Assembly: GCF_900188145.1 (NCBI RefSeq)
Contig: NZ_FZOJ01000015.1
Span: forward strand, 43,600-107,599
Source: Anaerovirgula multivorans
Lineage (GTDB): Bacteria; Bacillota; Clostridia; Peptostreptococcales; Natronincolaceae
Length of the DNA: 64,000 bases
Direction of reading: 5' to 3'
The notes under the pieces are model-generated. The model saw only the letters and a program-made list of their open reading frames with translations. It was not told the DNA's origin and did no database searches. Every line of letters starts with the position of its first letter. The first letter of the stretch is position 1. A program made the position numbers and the translations under genes. Shown here in pieces: positions 33,153-43,023 of the stretch.

Positions 33153-34536
33153 AAGGATATTGATTGTAGATGATGAAGAGACAATACGCTTGTCATTGAA
33201 GGAGGGCTTGATGGACTTAGGCTATCAAGTGAGTACTGCTGGAAATGGGACAGTAGCCCTTAAAGAAGTAAAGAGTTTCAAGCCACAGGTAATTTTTTTG
33301 GATATGCGATTATCTCACGAAAATGGATTGGAGCTTATTCCCCAGATCAAAGAAATAGATAGGGAAGCTGAGGTAGTAATTATGACTGCTTATGGGGACA
33401 TACAAACGGCAGTTAAAGCTATAAAGGAGGGAGCTTTTGACTATATCAATAAACCTTTTGACTTACAAGAGATAGATATTATCATAGGACGGGTTATAAA
33501 AAATGTAGAGCTGCAAAAAAAGGTTTATTTATTAGAAAAAGAAAAAAAATCTCGGAATGAATATATGCTGGGAGAGCACTCTAGCATGAGGGAAGTGCTT
33601 AGCAGGATTGATATATTATCTAGCAACGATGCAGTGACTGTGCTGATTAGAGGAGAAACTGGAACTGGTAAAGAACTGGTGGCCTCCGCCATCCATGATC
33701 ATAGTAATAGAAAAGATGCGCCTATGTTAAAAATCAATTGTGGGGCTATACCGCAACAACTAATAGAAAGTGAACTGTTTGGCTTTGAAAAAAATGCCTT
33801 TACAGGAGCCAATACTAGAAAAAAAGGACTAATGGAAATCGCAGATGGTGGAACAGTATTTTTGGATGAAATAGGGGAAATTTCCTTAAATGTTCAGACA
33901 AAATTATTAAGATTTCTTGAGGAAAGAAAATTTAAAAGGGTCGGTGGATTAGAAGACATTGAAGTAAATATTAGGATTATTGCTGCTACAAATAAAAATT
34001 TAGAGGAGGCCATAAGAAGAAGGGAATTTAGAGAAGATTTGTACTATCGATTGAATGTAGTGCCTATTCAACTACCTCCTCTAAGAGAAAGAGGAAGCGA
34101 TGTTCTGATATTAGCACAGTACTATTTAGAACAATACAATAAAAAGTTCCATAAAAAAATAAAAGGCGTTACTAAGGAGGTTGAGAATGTACTTTTGAGC
34201 TATCCATGGAGAGGTAATGTACGGGAATTGAAAAATGTTATAGAAAGGATTGTAATTTTGAAGGAGGGAGAGTACATAGATTTAAAAGATTTACCCTTTG
34301 AAATCTATAAAAATGCTAGTAAAAATCCCTATAAGATCACAACGGTTAAGGATGATAAAGCTGTAAGTAAAGTTTTTCATCAGGATTTTTCTTTAGAAAG
34401 AGAAGTACAGGAGATGGAGATACAATATATCAAATTGGCGTTAGAGCATTGCAGGAACAATTATTCTAAAGCCTCGGAAATGTTAGGAATAAGCAGATTT
34501 GCCTTAAAAAGAAAAATGGAGAAGTATTTCTCATAA
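33145..34536 (+). CDS. Sigma-54-dependent response regulator (AtoC/NtrC type)
   Basis: A 463-residue activator: receiver domain with phospho-acceptor D53 (FLDMRLS), AAA+ domain with Walker A GETGTGKE, Walker [12 protein letters not shown] and a sigma-54 contact loop NAFTGA (usual GAFTGA), and a C-terminal Fis helix-turn-helix ([23 protein letters not shown]). The GGAGGTG at 33132-33138 points to ATG 33145; the ATG at 33130 is inside that region. The ATPase residues are intact, in contrast to the DhaR-like protein at 10576. A -24/-12 promoter lies 170 bases downstream, before pxpA, and is the likely target. Confidence 0.92.
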   Translation: MNKRILIVDDEETIRLSLKEGLMDLGYQVSTAGNGTVALKEVKSFKPQVIFLDMRLSHENGLELIPQIKEIDREAEVVIMTAYGDIQTAVKAIKEGAFDYINKPFDLQEIDIIIGRVIKNVELQKKVYLLEKEKKSRNEYMLGEHSSMREVLSRIDILSSNDAVTVLIRGETGTGKELVASAIHDHSNRKDAPMLKINCGAIPQQLIESELFGFEKNAFTGANTRKKGLMEIADGGTVFLDEIGEISLNVQTKLLRFLEERKFKRVGGLEDIEVNIRIIAATNKNLEEAIRRREFREDLYYRLNVVPIQLPPLRERGSDVLILAQYYLEQYNKKFHKKIKGVTKEVENVLLSYPWRGNVRELKNVIERIVILKEGEYIDLKDLPFEIYKNASKNPYKITTVKDDKAVSKVFHQDFSLEREVQEMEIQYIKLALEHCRNNYSKASEMLGISRFALKRKMEKYFS

Positions 34537-34543
34537 TGGAAAT

Positions 34544-34586
34544 TGAGCGATTACGCAACATCGGTGCGAAATCGCTCGTTCTTTAT
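34544..34586 (+). terminator. Terminator after the response regulator
   Basis: GAGCGATT pairs with AATCGCTC with an inner CGC...GTGCG pairing, followed by GTTCTTTATT. Confidence 0.75.
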
Positions 34587-34588
34587 TC

Positions 34589-34621
34589 TGTATAAGCTAT
34601 TGTCACAAAATCATAGATTTA
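34589..34621. repeat. Hairpin family 2, partial copy
   Basis: TGTATAAGC...AAATCATAGATTT resembles the copy at 13564-13603 but lacks the right half. Confidence 0.5.
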
Positions 34622-34711
34622 GAGGGTCCAATTATGTGAAATTCCGCACGCAATATGATGCCTCTCAAATATCAATTACTAGAAAATAGAGAATATTCAA
34701 CAATGGTACGA

Positions 34712-34729
34712 TTGGCATTAATCTTGCTT
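34712..34729 (+). promoter_or_regulatory. Sigma-54 (-24/-12) promoter before pxpA
   Basis: TTGGCATTAATCTTGCTT has the invariant GG and GC exactly ten bases apart, with TTGGCA and TTGC matching the sigma-54 consensus. It ends 39 bases before the pxpA start. A sigma-54 activator gene lies just upstream. Upstream activator sites may lie in 34620-34700 (TAGAGG and CCTCT half-sites at 34618 and 34663 or so). Confidence 0.7.
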
Positions 34730-34767
34730 GTTTATTGAAGTAACAAAAAACTAAGGGGGTGTAAAAC

Positions 34768-35544
34768 ATGTATCAAGTGGATTTAAATAGTGACATTGGT
34801 GAGAGCTTTGGAGATTATAAACTGGGCTTAGATGAAGAGGTGATTCAACATATTTCTTCCGCTAACATTGCCTGTGGATGGCATGCTGGTGACCCTGTAG
34901 TCATGGAAAAAACTGTAGAAATGGCAGCGAAAAAAGGTGTAGCTGTAGGAGCGCACCCAGGATTTCTAGACCTCATGGGCTTTGGGAGAAGAGAAATGAC
35001 ATTAACAGGAGAAGAAGCAAAAGCCTACATGAAATATCAAATAGGGGCTTTGTGGGGATTTGCAAAAAGTAAAGGTGTAAAAATACAACATGTGAAACCT
35101 CACGGTGCACTCTATAATATGGCAGCGAAAAATGAAGTGTTGGCAAAAGCTATAGCTGAAGCAATTTATGAAGTGGATGCAGATATGATTTTAGTGGGAC
35201 TTGCCAACAGCGAATTAACCAAGGCTGGAAAAAGCATGGGACTAAGGGTTGCTAATGAGGTGTTTGCTGATAGAGCCTATAATCCAGATGGAACGTTGGT
35301 ATCCAGAAAAGTAGAAGGTGCTGTCATTCATGATACCGATAGGGCAATAGCAAGGGTGATTAGAATGGTGAAGGAAGGTAAAGTGGAAGCCGTTAATGGA
35401 GAGGATGTAGCTATTCAAGCAGATACCATCTGTGTACATGGGGATAATCCAAGTGCGGTGGCTTTTGTAGAGGCAATAAGAAGGACTTTGGAAAGTGAAA
35501 ATGTTCAAGTGGTTTCTATGGAGAAGTTTATTAAGTCGAAGTGA
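34768..35544 (+). CDS. pxpA: 5-oxoprolinase subunit A (LamB/YcsF family)
   Basis: A 258-residue LamB/YcsF protein, one of three subunits of the bacterial ATP-dependent 5-oxoprolinase that opens 5-oxoproline (pyroglutamate) to glutamate. The N-terminus [12 protein letters not shown] and the blocks [26 protein letters not shown] and KPHGALYN are family signatures with metal- and substrate-binding His and Asp residues. The ATG follows AAGGGGG. It is the first gene of the operon pxpA-transporter-pxpB-pxpC, likely under sigma-54 control. Confidence 0.93.
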   Translation: MYQVDLNSDIGESFGDYKLGLDEEVIQHISSANIACGWHAGDPVVMEKTVEMAAKKGVAVGAHPGFLDLMGFGRREMTLTGEEAKAYMKYQIGALWGFAKSKGVKIQHVKPHGALYNMAAKNEVLAKAIAEAIYEVDADMILVGLANSELTKAGKSMGLRVANEVFADRAYNPDGTLVSRKVEGAVIHDTDRAIARVIRMVKEGKVEAVNGEDVAIQADTICVHGDNPSAVAFVEAIRRTLESENVQVVSMEKFIKSK

Positions 35545-35558
35545 AAAGGAGAGAGAAA

Positions 35559-36761
35559 ATGATAAACAACAAGGGAAAAAATACAAACTTTGGTGTACTA
35601 TTAGGGGCGGCCTTTCTTATGGCAACATCCGCTATTGGGCCAGGGTTTTTAACGCAAAGTGCCACTTTTACAGAAACGTATGCAGCTAACTTTGGTTTTG
35701 TTATTTTAGTTGCTATTATCTTGACCTTCGGAGTACAGCTCAACATATGGAGGATTATTGGGGTTTCAGGTATGAGGGGACAGGATATTGCCAATAAGGT
35801 TGTCCCTGGATTGGGCTACTTTATTGCTGCTTTAGTGGCGTTGGGAGGACTTGCCTTTAATATAGGCAATGTTGGTGGCGCTGCCTTAGGTCTCAATGTA
35901 CTTCTTGGTTTAGATATTAAGCTAGGAACGATTATGGCCGGTATTGTGGGTATCATCATTTTCTTAGCAAAGGATGCTCGTTCCCTTGTGGACAGATTTA
36001 CTAAGATTTTAGGAGGCCTGATGATTTTACTAGTGGCCTATGTAACTTTTTCTACAAATCCACCTGTAGGAGAGGCGGTAACGAAAACTGTAGCTCCTGA
36101 TAACATAAATATGTTGATATTCCCTATTATAACGCTATTAGGAGGAACTGTAGGAGGGTATATTACCTTTGCTGGAGGACACCGCTTGATTGACGCGGGT
36201 ATCACTGGGGAAGAAAATTTAGGAGAAATTAATAGAAGCTCTCTGATGGGTATTGGCATAGCCTCTATTATGAGAATTTTACTTTTCCTAGCTATTCTTG
36301 GCGTTGTAACAAAGGGATTGGCATTAGATCCTTCTAATCCAGCAGCATCTGCATTTTTACATGGTGCTGGCACTGTGGGCTATAAATTTTTTGGTATTGT
36401 TTTATGCGCAGCTGGTTTAACTTCTGTAGTTGGAGCTGGTTATACCTCTGTATCCTTCTTGAAAACCTTAAATACAACCATCGCTAAATATGAAAACTAC
36501 TTTATCATAGGCTTCATTGCTGTTTCAACCATAATCATGACTTTTTTAGGACAACCTGCAAAATTATTGGTTTTAGCGGGATCCTTAAATGGACTAATTC
36601 TACCTGTAACTTTAGGAACTATTTTAATGGCTTCTAAAAGAAAGGATATTGTAGGAGAATACAAACATCCTACTTGGTTATTGGTATTTGGAATCATTGT
36701 TGTTATTCTTACTGCTTATGGTGGATGGGTATCATTACAAAATATTAAGAATTTATTTTAG
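35559..36761 (+). CDS. NRAMP-family transporter (YcsG-like)
   Basis: A 400-residue membrane protein with about 11 helices of the NRAMP superfamily, close to B. subtilis YcsG, which also lies in a pxp cluster. It begins GVLLGAAFLMATSAIGPGFLTQSATFTE. Classic metal-NRAMPs have a DPGN motif in helix 1; here the equivalent is IGPGF, so a metal substrate is doubtful. Linkage suggests uptake of 5-oxoproline or a related compound. The ATG at 35559 follows AAAGGAGAGAG; the frame is open 18 bases upstream, overlapping pxpA. Confidence 0.85.
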   Translation: MINNKGKNTNFGVLLGAAFLMATSAIGPGFLTQSATFTETYAANFGFVILVAIILTFGVQLNIWRIIGVSGMRGQDIANKVVPGLGYFIAALVALGGLAFNIGNVGGAALGLNVLLGLDIKLGTIMAGIVGIIIFLAKDARSLVDRFTKILGGLMILLVAYVTFSTNPPVGEAVTKTVAPDNINMLIFPIITLLGGTVGGYITFAGGHRLIDAGITGEENLGEINRSSLMGIGIASIMRILLFLAILGVVTKGLALDPSNPAASAFLHGAGTVGYKFFGIVLCAAGLTSVVGAGYTSVSFLKTLNTTIAKYENYFIIGFIAVSTIIMTFLGQPAKLLVLAGSLNGLILPVTLGTILMASKRKDIVGEYKHPTWLLVFGIIVVILTAYGGWVSLQNIKNLF

Positions 36762-36803
36762 GTGAAGTCTTGATTGATATATAGAAAAATACGCAAATAT
36801 CAA

Positions 36804-36828
36804 GGCGGACCCATAGGTCCGCCCCTAC
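36804..36828. repeat. GGGGCGACC-type palindrome, minimal copy before pxpB
   Basis: GGCGGACC-cata-GGTCCGCC is a perfect 8-base hairpin followed by CCTAC, matching one end of the copies at 25007 and 29543. It ends 1 base before the pxpB ribosome binding site GGAGG at 36830-36834, so it may affect translation. Confidence 0.75.
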
Positions 36829-36842
36829 TGGAGGAATCCTTA

Positions 36843-37598
36843 ATGTATGATGAAACTAAGTATCTGATAGCAGGAGATAAGGCTCTGGTAATGGAGTTTG
36901 GTAATAGCATTTCTGAAGAAGTTAATAATAAAATTAGATCTATGGCGGCAGCTATTGAAACCAAAAATATAAAGGGGATTGTAGAGCTTGTGCCTACTTA
37001 CCGTTCTTTAATGATACATTATCATCCTTTAGAAATCAGTTATAATAAACTAATGGATACCTTGAATGAATTGGAAAACCAACTGGAAACCATTGAATTA
37101 CCAGCACCACAGATCATTGAAATTCCTACTTTATATGGAGGAGAGTATGGCCCAGATATTGAAAATGTTGCAAAACATAATCAGCTGACAGTAGAAGAAG
37201 TAATAAAGATCCATACCTCTAGTGAATATTTGATTTATATGCTGGGTTTCACCCCAGGGTTCCCTTATCTAGGAGGCATGGATTCTAAGATCGCCACCCC
37301 GAGGCTTGAATCCCCTAGAACCAAAATAAATGCTGGCTCTGTAGGGATTGCTGGAGGTCAAACAGGAATTTATCCTATAGATAGCCCTGGAGGATGGCAA
37401 TTAATTGGCAGAACTCCAATTCCACTGTATGATCCACGGCGCGAGACACCGATTTTATTAAAGGCAGGGAACTATATTGTCTTTAAAAGCATAGGAGCAA
37501 ATGAATATAAAGAAATAGAAGAAGCGGTGAAAAAAGGGACCTATCATTATAAAAGCTACCCTAAAAAAGAGGGGAGTGATCAGCATGGGACAAGTTAA
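36843..37598 (+). CDS. pxpB: 5-oxoprolinase subunit B (KipI-like)
   Basis: A 251-residue subunit of 5-oxoprolinase, homologous to the KipI kinase inhibitor. Family blocks are seen: LVPTYRSLMIHY, YGGEYGPDIENVA, MLGFTPGFPYLGGMD, TPRLESPRTKI and GVGIAGGQTGIYP-like SVGIAGGQTGIYP. The start is the ATG at 36843 after GGAGG; the frame extends upstream through a repeat palindrome. It overlaps pxpC by 14 bases. Confidence 0.93.
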   Translation: MYDETKYLIAGDKALVMEFGNSISEEVNNKIRSMAAAIETKNIKGIVELVPTYRSLMIHYHPLEISYNKLMDTLNELENQLETIELPAPQIIEIPTLYGGEYGPDIENVAKHNQLTVEEVIKIHTSSEYLIYMLGFTPGFPYLGGMDSKIATPRLESPRTKINAGSVGIAGGQTGIYPIDSPGGWQLIGRTPIPLYDPRRETPILLKAGNYIVFKSIGANEYKEIEEAVKKGTYHYKSYPKKEGSDQHGTS

Positions 37599-38622
37599 AA
37601 TTATTAAACCTGGACTATTGACGACGGTTCAAGATTTAGGAAGATATGGGTATCAACAATATGGCGTTACTGTTTCGGGAGTCATGGATAATGTTTCTGC
37701 TAGATTGGCAAACATTTTAGTAGGAAATGATGAAGGAGAAGGACTTTTAGAAATCACTATGCTAGGTCCGGAAATAGAGTTTTTAGAAGACAGCGTGATT
37801 GCTATTACGGGAGGGGAGCTGCTCCCTACGTTAAATAATAATGTGGTAGCTATGGGAAAGAGCCTGTTGGTGAAAAAGGGAGACAAGTTAGCCTTCAAAG
37901 GTGTTAAAAGTGGATGTAGAAGTTATATTGCTTTTTCAGGTGGGATAGAGGTACCTGTCCTTATGGGAAGTAAGGCTACCTTTACTAGAGGAAATATTGG
38001 CGGCTATGAAGGAAGAGCTCTTAAGGCTGGAGACACTTTAACAATTGGAACTCCAAAGGAGTCATTGAGTTCATTAGTGGGTAAGGAAATCCATGAAAAT
38101 TTGTATGAATACAAACATACTATAGAATTAAGGGTAGTTCTAGGCCCGCAGGAAAAAGCCTTCACAGAAAAAGGATTGCAAACTTTTTTTGCCAATCAAT
38201 ATTCAGTAACCAATGAATGTGACAGAATGGGCTATAGACTTGAGGGCGAAAGAATCGAACATAAGGACGGAGGAGATATTATTTCCGATGGTATTTCCAT
38301 GGGGGCGATACAGGTTCCCAGCCATGGTAGCCCTATCATTATGATGGCAGATCGACAAACAACCGGAGGCTATACAAAAATAGGTAATGTCGTTACGGTT
38401 GATTTACCAAAGGTAGCACAGGCAAAGCCAGGGGATAAAGTTGTCTTTAAAGAAGCAACTCTAGAGGAAGCTCATCATTTGCTAAAGGAGCTGGAAAGTA
38501 AGATTGCTACATTGAAGCAGCAGTGCAGCACAAAAGAGAAGGAAGTTATCAAAACCAGGAAATTTCATTTAAAGGTCAATGGAAAGCCCTATGAGGTTAT
38601 GGTAGAAGAGTTAAAAAATTAA
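37585..38622 (+). CDS. pxpC: 5-oxoprolinase subunit C (KipA-like) with an extended C-terminus
   Basis: A 345-residue KipA-like subunit. It starts MGQVKIIKPGLLTTVQDLGRYG, and has GVMDNVSARLAN, TRGNIGGYEGRALK and SHGSPIIMMADRQTTGGY, all typical. The ATG at 37585 follows GGGGAGTG. After the usual end (about residue 295) comes a helical linker and the tail KFHLKVNGKPYEVMVEEL. That tail resembles the first strand of biotin carboxyl carrier proteins, but the biotin-lysine domain is absent. It is the last gene of the operon. Confidence 0.9.
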   Translation: MGQVKIIKPGLLTTVQDLGRYGYQQYGVTVSGVMDNVSARLANILVGNDEGEGLLEITMLGPEIEFLEDSVIAITGGELLPTLNNNVVAMGKSLLVKKGDKLAFKGVKSGCRSYIAFSGGIEVPVLMGSKATFTRGNIGGYEGRALKAGDTLTIGTPKESLSSLVGKEIHENLYEYKHTIELRVVLGPQEKAFTEKGLQTFFANQYSVTNECDRMGYRLEGERIEHKDGGDIISDGISMGAIQVPSHGSPIIMMADRQTTGGYTKIGNVVTVDLPKVAQAKPGDKVVFKEATLEEAHHLLKELESKIATLKQQCSTKEKEVIKTRKFHLKVNGKPYEVMVEELKN

Positions 38623-38658
38623 TATTTCACATAAGATAAACGAAACGGATCTGACAGG

Positions 38659-38693
38659 CACACCTATATAGCATATTACGTATAGAGGTGTGT
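38659..38693 (+). terminator. Weak hairpin after pxpC
   Basis: CACACCTATA and TATAGAGGTGTG pair with one bulge. No T-run follows, so termination is uncertain. Confidence 0.35.
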
Positions 38694-38730
38694 ATTAAGA
38701 AGTTCTTTAACGATTTTGCAAAACTGTGCT

Positions 38731-38776
38731 AAAAAATAGACACTGCCTTCCCCACAAAAGGGGAGGTAGTGTCTAT
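38731..38776 (-). terminator. Rho-independent terminator of the pts operon
   Basis: Read on the minus strand, AGACACTACCTCCCC pairs with GGGGAAGGCAGTGTCT (one mismatch) and is followed by ATTTTTT. It lies 7 bases after the ptsI stop and may also end converging plus-strand transcripts. Confidence 0.85.
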
Positions 38777-38782
38777 TTACAA

Positions 38783-40489
38783 TTATTTAATAGTATTTTT
38801 TAAATACTCTTCTATTTCATCTGCTGTTCCCATAGATAATACTTTTTCAACAAGTTCCTGCGTTTTATTAAAGGTCAATGTTTGAATTAGCTTTCTTGCA
38901 GGTAAGATAGAAGAGGGGCTCATGCTAAATTCATCAAGTCCCATTCCTAAAAGAATTGGAATCATTCTTTTATCTCCTGCCATTTCTCCACACATTCCCA
39001 CCCAGATTCCTTCCTGATGACCATGATCAATTACCATTTTAATCAACCTTAAAACTCCAGGATTAAAGGGCTGATATAGATGGTCTATTTTTTCATTCAT
39101 TCTATCAACTGCACAGGTGTACTGAATCAAGTCATTTGTACCTATGCTAAAGAAATCTACATGCTTTGCTAAGATATCACTTATGATTGCAGCAGATGGA
39201 ACCTCTATCATCATTCCAACTTCTATGTTAGAGGCATAGGATATTCCTTCTTTATCAAGATCTGTCTTAACCTCATTTAATACTGCTTTTGCTTCTAGCA
39301 GCTCTTCTAAGCTAGATATCATTGGAAACATAATTTTTAAATTACCATATATACTTGCTCTTAGTAATGCTCTCAATTGTGTTTTAAAGATTTCTTTCTC
39401 CTTTAAACAAAGGCGAATTGCTCTATATCCTAAAAATGGATTCATCTCTTCATCGATCTTAAGATATGAAAGCTTCTTATCTCCTCCAATATCTAAGGTT
39501 CTAATCACTACCGGTTTTGGATTCAATGCCTCCAACACCTCTTTATATGCTTGGAATTGCTCTTCTTCGTTTGGCAGTGAATCTCTATTCATATAAATAA
39601 ATTCTGTTCTAAATAGGCCTACCCCTTCAGCATCATTTTTTTGTAATCCTTCAATATCCTGCGGTGTACCAATGTTTCCTGCAAGTTCAAGCTTTCGTCC
39701 GTCAGCAGTTATACTTTCTTTGCCTTTTACTTCCTCCAAAGCTTTTCTTTCTTCTTCATAGGCTTCTTTTAATGCCTTGTATTGCTCGGTTACTTCATCA
39801 GGTGGATTGATCTCTATCCTCCCTGTTTCTCCATCGAGAATGACAAAATCAAGAGACTCTAATTTTTCAGTAATATCCTTCAAGCCTACAACTGCTGGTA
39901 TTTCCAGTGATCTAGCCATAATAGCCGTATGGGAGGTTCTGCCGCCAATATTTGTTAAAAAACCTAAAACCTTTTCTTTGTTCATTGTAGCTGTATCAGA
40001 AGGGGTCAAATCATGAGCAATTAGAATAACGTCTTCTTCAAGCATTGATAAATCAGTGGTTTGCTCCCCTGTAATATTTCGTAGAATTCGGTCTGATACG
40101 TCTCGAATATCCGCTGCCCTTTCTCTCATATATTCGTTATCCATAGCCTCAAAAATTGTAATAAACTCTAGGACGGTTTGTTTTAAAGCATAGGCTGCAT
40201 TCAATTTTTCTTTTTCTATCCTATTTATAGTATTGTCAGTTAGTTCTGGGTCTTCTAAAATCATGATATGTGCGTCAAAAATAGCAGCTTTCTCTTCTCC
40301 AAGCTCCTTTAATGTTTTTTCTCTAACCTTTGCTATTTGAGACTTGGAAATTTCCATTGCCTCTAACAGCTTACCTTTTTCTTCCTCTGCGCTTGTAATT
40401 TCTTCTTTTTCAATGATTAATGGTTCATTTCGAACAATTAATACTTTTCCCAAAGCAATCCCTGGAGAAGCACCAGTTCCAACGATCAT
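38783..40489 (-). CDS. ptsI: PTS enzyme I
   Basis: A 568-residue enzyme I, which takes phosphate from phosphoenolpyruvate and passes it to HPr. The phospho-histidine is H187 in GGRTSHTAIMARSLEIP. The PEP-binding C-terminal barrel has GLFRTEFIYM, FSIGTNDLIQYT and the catalytic cysteine in GMCGEMAGD. It starts 15 bases after ptsH on the minus strand and is the last gene of the operon. Length is standard. Confidence 0.96.
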   Translation of the reverse strand: MIVGTGASPGIALGKVLIVRNEPLIIEKEEITSAEEEKGKLLEAMEISKSQIAKVREKTLKELGEEKAAIFDAHIMILEDPELTDNTINRIEKEKLNAAYALKQTVLEFITIFEAMDNEYMRERAADIRDVSDRILRNITGEQTTDLSMLEEDVILIAHDLTPSDTATMNKEKVLGFLTNIGGRTSHTAIMARSLEIPAVVGLKDITEKLESLDFVILDGETGRIEINPPDEVTEQYKALKEAYEEERKALEEVKGKESITADGRKLELAGNIGTPQDIEGLQKNDAEGVGLFRTEFIYMNRDSLPNEEEQFQAYKEVLEALNPKPVVIRTLDIGGDKKLSYLKIDEEMNPFLGYRAIRLCLKEKEIFKTQLRALLRASIYGNLKIMFPMISSLEELLEAKAVLNEVKTDLDKEGISYASNIEVGMMIEVPSAAIISDILAKHVDFFSIGTNDLIQYTCAVDRMNEKIDHLYQPFNPGVLRLIKMVIDHGHQEGIWVGMCGEMAGDKRMIPILLGMGLDEFSMSPSSILPARKLIQTLTFNKTQELVEKVLSMGTADEIEEYLKNTIK

Positions 40490-40504
40490 ATATATCCCCT
40501 CCTA

Positions 40505-40765
40505 CTATTCGTTGAATTTTGAATTAATAAGATTTTCTAAAGCTTCAACTGCTTCTTTCTCATCGGCTCCTGTAGCAATAATTTTAATTTCAGCACCTTT
40601 TTGCAAACCAGCACTTAAGATATTTAGAATAGATTTTCCATTGATTAGTTTACCATTAAATTCTATGTTAATATCTGAAGTAAATTGTGATGCAACTTTT
40701 ACAAATGAAGATGCTGGCCTAGCGTGTAATCCTGTCTCATTTTGTATCATTACTTTTCTTTCCAT
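40505..40765 (-). CDS. ptsH: Phosphocarrier protein HPr
   Basis: An 86-residue HPr. H14 (TGLHARPAS) is phosphorylated by enzyme I, and S45 (NGKSILNIL) is the HPr-kinase site used for carbon catabolite control in Firmicutes. It lies 27 bases after ptsG with an AGGAGG site. Confidence 0.97.
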   Translation of the reverse strand: MERKVMIQNETGLHARPASSFVKVASQFTSDINIEFNGKLINGKSILNILSAGLQKGAEIKIIATGADEKEAVEALENLINSKFNE

Positions 40766-40792
40766 TTTAATTTCCTCCTTAGATTTAATTTG

Positions 40793-42805
40793 CTATTTAT
40801 TAATTATTAATACACTTTCTTCTCCAGATTTCACCTGAATTCCTGTCTTAAAAGATAAAACTTGATCCTCTGCAAGGTTGGTAAAGATAATTGGTGTTAT
40901 AAGGGATTTGGCTTGACTCTTTACTTCATCTAAGTTGACACGAAGTAATAGCTGCCCTGCTTTTACTGTATCTCCTTGTTCTACAAAGGTTTCAAAGCCT
41001 GCACCCTTTAGATTGACGGTATCAATGCCAAAATGAATTAAAACTTCAAGTCCATTATCTGACACAATACCTATAGCATGCTTCGTCGGAAATAAGGTTG
41101 CCACCTTTCCGTCTACAGGAGAAACAACCTCTCCGTTAATTGGTTCGATAGCAAATCCTTCCCCCATCATTTTTGCCGCAAAAACCTCGTCTGCTACATC
41201 CTTCAGCTCCAAGAGTCTTCCATTCAAGGGCATAACAAAATGATCTTTTCCTGCTTTATTTTTATTTGGTGCATCAATAATTACTGCAGATGCTACCTCA
41301 CCTTTCATTACCTTCTGAATTTGTGTCTTTAGTTGATCAGACTTTGGACCAAAAATAGCTTGAACATTGTCTCCAACCTCCAGCACTCCAGATGCACCCA
41401 AACTCTTAAGCTTTGCTTTATCAACTTTTTTATTGCTTTTTACACTGACACGAAGACGGGTAATACATGCATCTAAATTTCTTATATTTTCTTTTCCGCC
41501 TAATGCTTGTAACACGTTAATTGCCAAGTCTCCTGCAGTTCCCGTGGTATCAACTTCCTCTTCATTGTCTTCACGACCAGGTGTTTTAATATTCCATTTT
41601 CTGATTGCATAACGGAAGCCAAAGTAATAGATCACTGAAAACATTAATCCTATAGGTATTACTAGCCACCAAGCTGTACGGTTTGGTAATACTCCAAACA
41701 ATAAATAGTCAATCACTCCACCAGAGAAGGTCATACCAATCTTGATATTTAAAATGTGCATGGTCATAAATGACAGTCCTGCAAATAAGGCATGTAAGGC
41801 AAATAGTAACGGTGCGATGAATAAGAAGGTAAATTCAATGGGTTCTGTAATCCCTGTTAAAAAGGATGTCAATGCCGCAGACATCATGATCCCTGCAATA
41901 TACTTTTTCTTATCTTTTCGAGCTTCGTGATACATTGCCAAGGCGGCAGCAGGTAAGCCGAACATCATAAATGGGAACTTACCAGTCATAAATGTACCAG
42001 CTGTAAAGGGGACATTGTCCTTTAACTGTTCAAAGAAAATTCTTTGGTCACCACGAACCAACTCTCCTGCTTTGTTTACATACTCGCCAAATTCAAACCA
42101 GAAGGGATTGTAGAAAATATGATGCAAACCAAAGGGAATTAAGGCTCTTTCAATTATACCAAATATAAAGGCAGCTAAGGTTCTGTTTGAGTCGATCATA
42201 CTATGAGAGAATGCATTTAATCCACTTTGGATTGTTGGCCACACAAAGGTCATGGCAATTCCTAGTATAAGAGCAGAAACTGCTGTGATAATGGGGACGA
42301 ATCGCTTACCAGCGAAGAATCCTAAATACTGAGGAAGTTCAATATCATAGTACTTCTTATATAGGTAAGAAGCCAAGATTCCTATAATTATACCACCAAA
42401 AACCCCGGTTTGAAGGGTAGGAATGCCTAAGGCACTGGTATAGGCAGGATTTTCACTTATTAATTCAGGAGTAACATTTGCAATGCTCCCCATGGTAACA
42501 TTCATTACCAAGTATCCAACAATGGCGGCCAGACCTGCTACACCCTCACCACCGGCTAATCCTATTGCTACTCCAACAGCAAACAATAACGGAAGATTGG
42601 TAAAAATAATTCCTCCAGATTGTTCCATCACCCTGGCCATCATCTGAAACCAAGCGGTATCTAAATAGGGCATTCTTTCTAATAATTGTGGGTTTTGAAA
42701 TGCGTTGCCGAAGGCCAGCAACAGTCCAGCAGCAGGTAGTATTGCCACTGGCAACATTAGTGCTTTTCCTACTTGTTGTAAAACACCAAATATTTTTTTA
42801 AACAT
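40793..42805 (-). CDS. ptsG: PTS glucose transporter, EIICBA
   Basis: A 670-residue fusion in the order IIC-IIB-IIA. The IIC part (about 1-400) has about ten membrane helices with [15 protein letters not shown] [15 protein letters not shown] and [19 protein letters not shown] carries the phospho-cysteine in [15 protein letters not shown] carries the phospho-histidine in [13 protein letters not shown]. It imports and phosphorylates glucose, or a closely related sugar. The upstream leader contains an antiterminator site and terminator, controlled by the GlcT-like protein encoded next door. Confidence 0.95.
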   Translation of the reverse strand: MFKKIFGVLQQVGKALMLPVAILPAAGLLLAFGNAFQNPQLLERMPYLDTAWFQMMARVMEQSGGIIFTNLPLLFAVGVAIGLAGGEGVAGLAAIVGYLVMNVTMGSIANVTPELISENPAYTSALGIPTLQTGVFGGIIIGILASYLYKKYYDIELPQYLGFFAGKRFVPIITAVSALILGIAMTFVWPTIQSGLNAFSHSMIDSNRTLAAFIFGIIERALIPFGLHHIFYNPFWFEFGEYVNKAGELVRGDQRIFFEQLKDNVPFTAGTFMTGKFPFMMFGLPAAALAMYHEARKDKKKYIAGIMMSAALTSFLTGITEPIEFTFLFIAPLLFALHALFAGLSFMTMHILNIKIGMTFSGGVIDYLLFGVLPNRTAWWLVIPIGLMFSVIYYFGFRYAIRKWNIKTPGREDNEEEVDTTGTAGDLAINVLQALGGKENIRNLDACITRLRVSVKSNKKVDKAKLKSLGASGVLEVGDNVQAIFGPKSDQLKTQIQKVMKGEVASAVIIDAPNKNKAGKDHFVMPLNGRLLELKDVADEVFAAKMMGEGFAIEPINGEVVSPVDGKVATLFPTKHAIGIVSDNGLEVLIHFGIDTVNLKGAGFETFVEQGDTVKAGQLLLRVNLDEVKSQAKSLITPIIFTNLAEDQVLSFKTGIQVKSGEESVLIINK

Positions 42806-42846
42806 AGTTGTCGTTCTCCTTTCTTAGTCTTTTGAGGATTTTACGT

Positions 42847-42914
42847 AAAAAAAGCATGAATAAAAGAGCGCTGAAATAGTCATGTAGCTATCTCAACAAA
42901 TCTTTTACTCATGC
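42847..42914 (-). terminator. Regulated terminator in the ptsG leader
   Basis: On the minus strand GCATGAGTAAAAGA pairs with TCTTTTATTCATGC (one G-U) and is followed by seven T. Its left arm overlaps the antiterminator site, so the two structures exclude each other. Confidence 0.85.
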
Positions 42915-42935
42915 CTGATCGTATCAGTAACACGT
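42901..42935 (-). promoter_or_regulatory. RAT antiterminator site in the ptsG leader
   Basis: On the minus strand GTTACTGATACGATCAGGCATGAG resembles the ribonucleic antiterminator bound by BglG/GlcT proteins (key blocks GTTACTG and CAGGCA). When bound it would prevent the overlapping terminator and allow ptsGHI expression. Confidence 0.75.
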
Positions 42936-43023
42936 AAAATCATGTTGTATTATTTAATTATTTAAAAATATATTAACATAGAACGTTTTCCTTTTCAACA
43001 TTTTTATTTTAAAACCGACAAAA

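Noticed and set aside
35559..36761. Manganese/iron transport as the function of the NRAMP-family protein
   Set aside because: The DPGN metal motif is replaced by IGPGF, and the gene sits inside a 5-oxoprolinase operon. A metal substrate cannot be supported.
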